DNA of 64,000 nucleotides from Hydra vulgaris (lineage: Eukaryota > Cnidaria > Hydrozoa > Anthoathecata > Hydridae), in NCBI RefSeq assembly GCF_038396675.1, contig NC_088922.1:62597501-62661500 (forward strand), given 5' to 3'. The notes beneath the pieces are model-generated. The model saw only the letters and a list, made by a program, of their open reading frames with translations, ran no database searches and was not told the DNA's origin. Position numbers and translations under genes: made by a program. Positions within the stretch are counted from its first letter, which is position 1, and each line of letters starts with the position of its first letter. This document shows, piece after piece, positions 56,560 to 64,000 of this stretch.

Positions 56560-57530
56560 TTTTTAACAACTTACTCACTGGCAATCAATATGACTTTCAA
56601 TTTTCTTGTTCAATTGTTGACTTCGTAACCGTTATTAAAAAAATGTTCTACACTGAAAGCGGTAGGACAAGACTTGTTGCACTTGATACATTAATGCCTT
56701 TGATACAGTTTCACATGTTCTTCTTCATAAGCTCGCTTAATATGATGTATCTAGGAATATTTTAAAATCTATGAAATCTTTCCGTTCCAAGTGCAGTATT
56801 AAAGTTGTACTTAATTAATAATACTTTCCTTCATTTCCAGTAAATTTTGCGGTAGCATCTAATGTTCTATCCTTAGGCCTGTGTTAATAAGGATAGAACA
56901 TTAAATAATCTGCTAATAATCTTAGGTCTAAACTGGCCAGTGATCTAGAACATGCTGATGATGAACTATATATTTCAGTTTTGACAAAAAGTCATTTTTT
57001 AAATGCTTATAGAAACCTTTTTTCTGATCGCTTTATTGTGATACCTTCGGGCTGGCAATAGCTTTTGAATTATAACTGAAGCAAAACTAAGTTATTTATC
57101 GCAATATAGTTGATATTCGTATATTGATTATAGAAAAAATCAACGCTATTACTAAATCCTCTTATCTATTTCTTCTTGAATTATCATTCACTACTGACCT
57201 CTAACGGAAACCATATATTCGATCTCTTAATCTTGTTAATCTACCTCTTTTTATCGTGCTCGTCATATTTTTACAACTGATTCCATTACCTAACTTTTTA
57301 AAACTTTTATTCGCCCTTATATAGAATACTGCAATCGTTTTGCTCTGGCTTTTCTAATGAGATCCTCTCTTTTTTAGACAAGGTTTAAAAGAGAAAGAAG
57401 CTCATTAAAAAAACCAGCCCTCAAAAAATTTAATATGTTAGAAGAATAATTTAAAAATGACCGCAGCTTTAGGACTCATTAAAAAATCAGCCAAAAAATT
57501 CATACTCAAAATCAAAAAGTTTTACAATCA
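56560..57530 (+). mobile_element. Badly decayed non-LTR retrotransposon
   Basis: The + strand gives pieces of a LINE reverse transcriptase in several frames: RTRLVALDT and DTVSHVLLLHKLA near 56690-56740, LKSMKSFLSKCSIKVVL near 56765, HADDELYISVLTK near 56950, NLFSDRFIVIPSGWQ near 57010 and a late FIRPYIEYCNRF near 57310. A short duplicated phrase around CTATCCTTAGGCCTGTG/AATAAGGATAGAACATTA at 56860-56905 forms a small inverted repeat. Confidence 0.65.
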
Positions 57531-58260
57531 AAATGTAACTATAAAAGTATGAAGAAATTTTATTTCCCCTTTTAAAGTGAAAAAATAAGTTTTCAACGTT
57601 TTCAATGTCTTCAACGTTTAATCTTGTCGAGCAACAGGCGCCGTCAAACATTTGGCATCAGCAAATCTAACATTCGAGTGTATTAAAAATTAAAAACTTT
57701 GTCGAGTTAAGCTTTAAATTTAGTTAGTTATATTTTTATAACATTAATTTGAACGTCAAAACTATAGAAGTTTGTTAAATAATTTATTGTTGAAAAATTT
57801 TGTGACAAGATATTATTTAACAAATTTCTATCGACTTTCTTACGTCCAAATTCTTTTTGTCAAATTGTTAAAACTTATGATGCATAATAGAGACAAAACA
57901 CTTGAAGATTCCACAAACAAAGAATTTAATCATTTATCAATGCTTAGAATGGGTTAAAAAGATGTCTGTGTAACTTCTAAATTTTTAATGTTTAATAAGA
58001 AAACAACCAACAGGTTGCAAATTAGTCAGAATCTAAATGTCAATACTTAGTCAAATATTGACGTTTATATAACGTTTAAAGTTAAACGTCAAAATAATAA
58101 GTAGACATAAATATACGTGGTTAAAGGTAGTGACAACAAGCATGAATGAGTCATCGCTATATTTATAGTGTTATATCATTAAAAAATAAATTTTTTTATT
58201 ATCGTATTATTGTTCACATTTTTTTAGTGTTTTTAAATATAATAAATGGATTCTTTTAAA
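57531..58260. other. Intergenic DNA
   Basis: No gene recognised; the 61-codon open frame at 57772-57957 has no family features. Confidence 0.5.
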
Positions 58261-58277
58261 TAAAATTCAAAAAAAAT

Positions 58278-58530
58278 CTTTACTTTTGGACCTTCTTGTT
58301 ACGCTAGGTTGTGCTAAAGTTGTTAGAAAAAAAAAAAAATTACTTTTGAACCTTTTTGTTTCGTTAGGTTGTGCTAAAGTTGTTGGTAAAAAAAAAAAAT
58401 TACTTTTGGACCTTCTTGTTACGCTAGGTTGTGCTAAAGTTGTTAGTAAAAAAAAAAAAAAAAAATTACTTTTGAACCTTTTTGTTACGTTAGGTTGTGC
58501 TAAAGTTGTTGGTAAAAAAAAAACTTTTTT
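58278..58530. repeat. Four ~58-bp units in an alternating pattern
   Basis: Each unit ends GTTGTGCTAAAGTTGTT plus an A run. Units 1 and 3 share TTGGACCTTCTTGTTACGCT; units 2 and 4 share TTGAACCTTTTTGTT. The array is therefore two copies of a dimer of about 118 bases. Open frames on both strands are by-products. Confidence 0.9.
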
Positions 58531-58560
58531 CATTTTAAAGGTTTTCGTTATTTTAAAATA

Positions 58561-60540
58561 ATTTTAAAATCTTTAAATCTAATATTTTAGGGGTTCCAGG
58601 CTCCAATCAAATTGCGTTGATTATAGCCTGGTAATAATAATACTTTTAATGTTTTGTTACCGGAACCTCATAAATGAAGGATAATTTAGGGTTGGGGCTG
58701 CAAAACTTTCTGGTATTTTTGTCCCAGGCTCCTATCTCCGCGACTTTTTATAAAACATTTTTGTTTGACATTAATGTGAATATGCTTAAATTTTGAGCTT
58801 TACAACGCTTGATAAAGTCATTAATAGAACATGAAAAAATCATGAGTCCGCCACTGATTTCTTTAACATTTTTATTTCTTAAACATTTTAAACAATTTTT
58901 CGATTTTAGCTGTTGTATATTTTAAAAAGTGTTTTAATTATGTTATCTTACTAAACACTTTAAAAGTCATTTTTACTAACAACGTTTCTGATTTTTTTAA
59001 GTAAATTTCTTCAAACATTTTTGCTGCAACTTTTTTTTTTATTGAAAAATTTTCTACTTTTGACTGAAAGCTTGTTTAATAAACTTTTTGATTTGCCTTA
59101 TAAAGTAAAACCGTTGTGCAATTTTAATTAATAACATGTACGACTTGTAACCAATAACGTTATAAATTTAAGTAGAACAAAATTTTTTAATGAGATTTTA
59201 ATCTCATTCAAAAATTGTTTACTTTGACAGATTAACTATATAGTTGATAAAAATCACTTTTTTTGGTAATTTATTTTTATCTTTGTTACTATATTCTTTT
59301 GTTATCAGAAATTCAAAACTTTTTATTTATTTGTTATTATTATAATAATACTGTTCCGACTAATATTAGATTTAAAAGTAATGTAAAAATAATTACTCGG
59401 TGAGAAAGTCTTTCTTCTTTAATTTCATAGACTCCGTTATCTTAATAGCGCAATGCATCCGTTATTGCGTGACACTTGATTGACTAAGTTGAACGAGTTT
59501 TAACTCTTATTATTTAAAAGCTTTTATTAAAAACGTGTATTGTTTTGACATCTTGTTCAAAAACTAGCAAGATGTAATAACATCCCATGATGCTTTGAAC
59601 TTGCTTTGCTATAAGATATTATGATATATATCTCCTTATTTTGTGACTACTTTCAATCATTTCTCTTCTCAACTGTGCTATAAAATTGCAATATAAAATT
59701 AAAATTAAAATTTTTAGTTTCAACCATTAAAAATGACGCGTAGTTTTTTGCAAATAAATTGCTGCTTTAAAGTCAAAAAACTTTTAAAAGATTAATTAAA
59801 AAAAGATTTTTGAGCTACTAATCATTTTATTTTTGTTTATCATTAAAAAACGATGTTGAAAAAAAATTTATTAGTCTCAGAAAATAATGATGATGTTTTT
59901 CAAACTTTATTTTGGTTTTATTATGGTTATTATTATATTATTGGTTAAAAAAGCCATTCAGGTTGTAATTTATTCAACATAAATAACAATCTGACTGTTT
60001 GTCTTTTTAACCAATAAATGTTTAGCAACCATATATTGGTTATCCCTTTAAATCATAATAATTGAGAATCAATTCTTGGAATGATCATCATAAAAAATTT
60101 ATACATTTCATCAATCTTTACACTCCTTTCAATGGCAAACGTGTACATTTTGTCTTTTAAAGTGTCCATTAAAGTGAATACACTACGTTTTAAAAATAAA
60201 GTTTATAAATAAAAAGGATATAGAAATAGCGATCAAATCAAAATAAAGGTCAATTTGTAACAATTGATTTCTTGATAGCTTAATCCGAAAAAAAATAATT
60301 CTTTAGACATTAAAACCTTATTCATTTGTTTCATTTATGCACTAATGAAAATTGCAGCTATAGATTTTGACATATTATAAAATATATACCACTTATGAAC
60401 TATCTATTAAAAAATATTTATCATAAAACCATAGTAAACCTATTTTCTTAAAGAGTTAAAAAAAAGATTTAGAAGAAATAAAAAAAATCAAAAAGCAGAA
60501 AAGAGGAGCTAAAAAAGCGGAAAAAAATTGCATTCAAACG
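58561..60540. other. Region upstream of the homeobox gene
   Basis: AT-rich DNA with no coding or repeat feature recognised. It probably holds the promoter of the MEOX gene. TTATAAATAAAAAGG near 60205 is TATA-like but unproven. Confidence 0.45.
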
Positions 60541-61445
60541 ATGTATTTAGCCGACAATGATGGAAATCGTACTGATGATAAAAAACCACCCCGGTTATCA
60601 CACCTTCCTGAACATTCAAGTTTCAATAGGTTTTTTAAAAATAACTTTCATGAAATCAACGCTCTTAACAGGTATTACATCTCCCCCCATGATTTTCTTA
60701 TGTATAATTACAATCCCCAAGAGCGTATGCGTTCAATGAAAAACGAAACTGAAGTGCCTTTTTACGATTTAATTTCAAATACCACACTTGCTACTATATA
60801 TTCTTCATCACCTACTTCTAAATATTGTTACGAAGCTGATAATATTTTTCTGACTTCGTTAAATGAAGCTAATCCAAACATGGTTAGATCATATAAACTT
60901 CTGGAAAATCAAATCTCCGTTGGAACGACGCCTTATTTTAGTAACTCTAGCTACTGTAACGCGCTTGTAAACACAGAAATGTTAGATTTCAGACATAACC
61001 CAGAATGTTCTCCATTTTCAGAACCATATTGTGGTAAGGGTTTTTTTTTTTAAACTCAAAATATTTAAAAAGTTGAAAGTAAATTTTATTTTTCAAAACT
61101 TTATTGAAAAAGTATTTATTTAGCACTTTCCTTATTTTGTTTCCTTATTACTGTTTAAAATCAGAATATTGTTAATAAAGAATTTATGCAGATACTACGG
61201 CGACAACAAGTTTGATAAAACCTCGTAAAGAAAGAACGGCGTTTTCTAAAGATCAAATCCGTGATCTCGAGAATGAATTTGCGCGAAACAACTATTTGAC
61301 GAGGCTTCGGCGTTATGAAATAGCGGTCAGTTTGAGTTTAAGTGAAAGACAGGTCAAAGTTTGGTTTCAAAATAGAAGGATGAAATGGAAAAGAGTTAAA
61401 GGGTACAGAGGGAAAAAGCAAGCGGATGAAGAAAAAGGAAAATAA
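60541..61445 (+). CDS. MEOX/Mox-type homeobox gene, two exons (spliced)
   Basis: Homeodomain transcription factor of the Mox (MEOX) class, nuclear; in bilaterians these act in mesoderm patterning. Exons are 60541-61033 and 61192-61445; donor GTAAGG and acceptor TTATGCAG give phase 1 on both sides, for 248 residues. The homeodomain is residues 175-234, opening [20 protein letters not shown], with [13 protein letters not shown] in helices 1-2 and [17 protein letters not shown] in the recognition helix (Trp48, Phe49, Gln50, Asn51). RKERTAF and KRVKG are MEOX hallmarks. The first 164 residues are poorly conserved. The tail after the homeodomain is only 14 residues and basic/acidic. ATG 60541 is the first in this frame after an A-rich leader; the intron sits just before the homeobox. 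Confidence 0.92.
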
Positions 61446-63479
61446 ATACTACAAATGAGTTATCATTTCTCTTTATATCGCATTTTTGTAATATAATTTC
61501 TTGTTTATATAAATTTTGTTTTAAATTTTTGTTTCAGTATTATAATATTGTTTAATTTTCAACTTTTGATATTTATTTTCTTCTTTTAATTGTATATAAT
61601 AATATTATAACTATTTTTTTTTTAATGATATTTAATTAATGTTGCATCATTAATTAATTAATTAATGATTTATGATGTTTATAAGTAACTAAATTTATCA
61701 ACAAAATGAAATAAAAACCATTTTAAAAAAATATAAAAATTGTAAATGAACTTGCATATTAGTAAACTCAAAAATCATGATTATTTGGAACTTCATCTCT
61801 ATGACAACTTTATGACAATGAGGATTTGATTTCTATGAAAGCACTACGAGAGTTTCATTTTCTTGATGATGCCACTTTTATAAATGCGTTTTTTTTTAAT
61901 ATGATCTCTATGAAAAAAGTTATCTAACTTTTAATCATTGTGTTGAATTGATTAAAGTTAAACCGCCTTTATTTGCCTCATTTTCAGTTGATAGTTAGTT
62001 ATTATCCGCCCACATTTATCTCATTTTTAGTTAAAGATAGTTCCCGCCCCTATTTGTCTCATTTTCAGTTGATAGTAAGTTAATGAGAACTTCAAGAGAT
62101 TAATCAGAATTTGCTTTAAATTTGCTAAAATTTAAAAAGGCGTCTTTTTTTAAAAGCTTTTTCATTCATTAATTACACGAGCATTTTTTACCTTTTTTTC
62201 TTGCCTTTTTTTCTTATTTTCAAAGAGACACTTAAATTAACTTAACTTTATTATTTGTCATGTGCTTAAAAATTATAAGTATAAGAAATAACGTAGACGA
62301 TTTAAATCTTTTCTAATTGAATTAAAAGTCTCCTCAGAATTTTAAATCGCTTCAGTTTGAAAATGAGAGGTGAGTAGAAAGGGAGTTTGTAGGTAGATGT
62401 TACAGTTTGTTTACTTCTAAAAACTAAATATGTGATGCCAAAAAATTATTTGTAATATATTTAAAGATTTTCATTGTAAAAATACAAACGATGGAACAAA
62501 CGTGTTTAGTAATGGTTTATTTTTATTTTTTAATTAAAACTTTTAATCTATTTCATTGTGAGCTCATAATTAAAAATTTTCTTATAATAAACAAAAGTCA
62601 AAAAGTATATTACACAAACAATTGCGTTGAATATAAAATGTTATTATAAAGGTAATATTATTATAAAATGGTTGATAAATTAAAAAAGTATATTTTAACT
62701 TTAAGAAAAAATCTATTTCCTACGCTTCAATTTTTTAGTTTTTACGGCCTGTAAATTTTTGTAATACAAATTTTATTTTTAAAGAATGACAAGATTAAGG
62801 TGGTATCCTGGCATCATTTTTATTTTCTTATATTTTACTTATAATAAATATATTTGATGGAATTACTAGCATATTAGATATAAATCTAAAAGGTATTGCA
62901 AAAAGATTTTTTAATTTAAAAAAAATATAATCGCTGACTCAGCAAAAAAATGCAAAACAAAGTTAACGTGTCAAGAACATAAATTTTTTAAGTTTACATC
63001 AATATTTAAGATTGAAGTTTTGCACAATGCTAGTATTCTAGTGTAACTTGTGCCTGAATAAAAAAAATTTAAAAAAATTTAAACGATCTAAAATGGTAAA
63101 TCTAAAATGGTTTATATGCAACACTTTTATATTTAAACTTACGTGTAAAGGATTTTAATTCAAAAGAATTTTTATATACTTCTTTAACAAAAGATAAATG
63201 AATCGCACAAGGCATTTTTTGTATTGTTTGTAAACAAAGGATAAATGAATCGCAAAAGGTTTTTTTCGTATTTTGTAATCAACGCAAATATTTTACTTTA
63301 TAAACGTTTAAAATATCACTTGTAAAAAATATTATTGAATAAATTTTTTAAGAGCGATAGACGCTAAAAGCGCAAAGCTTAACAAATCTGTTACTATAAG
63401 GGAAAATTTTATAATCACTACGAAACTTGAAATGAAAGTAAACCATAAATTTCGTTTTACAAATAAAGAGCTTAGAGGA
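61446..63479. other. AT-rich DNA downstream of the homeobox gene
   Basis: AATAAA at 61710-61715 is a possible poly(A) signal of the MEOX gene. Otherwise only small repeats are visible, including two copies of GATAAATGAATCGCA near 63192 and 63240. Confidence 0.5.
61965..62090. repeat. Three imperfect units around TTTGTCTCATTTTCAGTTGA
   Basis: TTTGCCTCATTTTCAGTTGA, TTTATCTCATTTTTAGTTAA and TTTGTCTCATTTTCAGTTGA follow each other at intervals of about 45 bases. Confidence 0.75.
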
Positions 63480-63672
63480 AAGTGGGGTAATATGGGATAC
63501 TTAATTTTAACGACCTATAAAAATGAAATTTAAAAAATTAATGTTGTTGCTAATAGTCAGTTAGTTTTAATAGCTATCAAATATCATTTCTCTAAAAGAT
63601 GAGTCTAAAAGCTTAAATACCCTTTGAGAAAATTTAATAAACAGAAAATGTTTGGGTATCCCATATTACCCT
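63480..63672. mobile_element. MITE with GTGGGGTAATATGGGATAC ends
   Basis: GTGGGGTAATATGGGATAC near 63482 and its complement GTATCCCATATTACCCTC near 63655 are inverted ends about 190 bases apart. Confidence 0.65.
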
Positions 63673-63673
63673 C

Positions 63674-64000
63674 AAGGGTGGGGTAATATGGGACACCTGG
63701 TCAATGTCAGCTAAGGATGGTAATAAGTTATACAAGATCTTATAAATCAATGAAACAAAACAAAAATTTATAAAAATAAATAAAAACAGATTTAATATTA
63801 CAAAAAAAAGAAAATATTAATAAAAAAGAATTTCAGTTTTTAATCGCTGTCAATGCATAAATCATATTTAAATTCGTCTTCATCAGCCGCTGCAAATTCT
63901 GTGTGGGCCCATTTTCTGCAAGTTTGGCACATGACCCACTGCTCTCCTTGGCCATCTTCCGAGAATAAGCCAGTACAGTATATGCATGGAGTGTCATTAT
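63674..64000 (-). mobile_element. End of a Tigger/pogo-like element running out of the window
   Basis: It starts with the same terminal word as the neighbouring MITE (GGGTGGGGTAATATGGGACA at 63675) and leads into a minus-strand transposase end. Only this end is in the window. Confidence 0.6.
63840..64000 (-). CDS. C-terminal end of a pogo/Tigger-like transposase (partial)
   Basis: The minus strand is open from the window edge to a stop at 63840-63842. It reads NDTPCIYCTGLFSEDGQGEQ, WVMCQTCRKWAHTEFAAADE and ends YDLCIDSD. The C-x-x-C...C-x-x-C..W-x-H arrangement is the PHD-like finger that ends many invertebrate pogo transposases. One expected late Cys is not present, so the finger may be incomplete. 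No stop interrupts the visible part. Confidence 0.6.
   Translation of the reverse strand, partial: NDTPCIYCTGLFSEDGQGEQWVMCQTCRKWAHTEFAAADEDEFKYDLCIDSD

Noticed and set aside
58267..58561. Repetitive protein on either strand
   Set aside because: Both strands are open across the same tandem repeat with poly-A runs, which indicates a repeat artefact.

Overview
The window is AT-rich animal DNA with short exons, long introns and many transposon families. The cellular proteins and the mix of repeats (Tc1/mariner, hAT, Tigger/pogo, P-like, CR1/Jockey-like LINEs, long (TA)n arrays) suggest a cnidarian, most likely Hydra. The species is inferred; I could not search a database.

Three cellular genes can be supported, all on the + strand. 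(1) Positions 1258-14287 hold the last five exons of an INPP5F (Sac2 inositol 4-phosphatase) orthologue: the end of the Sac region, the hSac2 homology domain and the C-terminal tail. The catalytic exons lie upstream of the window. (2) Positions 32911-52348 hold a complete RWDD1 orthologue, with five exons, 221 codons and all splice phases consistent. It is stretched to 19.4 kb, mainly by a 14-kb second intron filled with mobile DNA. (3) Positions 60541-61445 hold a two-exon MEOX/Mox-type homeobox gene of 248 codons.

Most of the rest is mobile DNA. The first gene contains a hAT MITE, a TTAA-ended MITE, a LINE piece, a decayed transposon-associated gene and a full-length dead Tc1 element. Between INPP5F and RWDD1 lie an IS630-like element, a 1.3-kb array of a 14-bp unit, LINE pieces, and a Tigger/pogo element carrying a hAT element inside its transposase gene (8-bp target duplication visible). 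A LINE there ends in a palindrome followed by four TTAGGG-type repeats. RWDD1 intron 2 carries the most unusual structure: inverted arms of about 1.5 and 1.75 kb, each holding a 23-bp minisatellite, around a decayed P-element-type transposase fragment and a second transposon of unclassified family. The same intron holds three copies of a repeat with 42-bp internal units, another Tc1 element and two MITEs, many abutting (TA)n arrays. Between RWDD1 and the homeobox gene are decayed pieces of an unknown gene family, a Tc1 element, a LINE and a Cys-rich transposase end. The right edge enters another Tigger/pogo-like element on the minus strand.

The three host genes show no sign of acting in one pathway. 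Identifications rest on reading translations and recalling family sequences.
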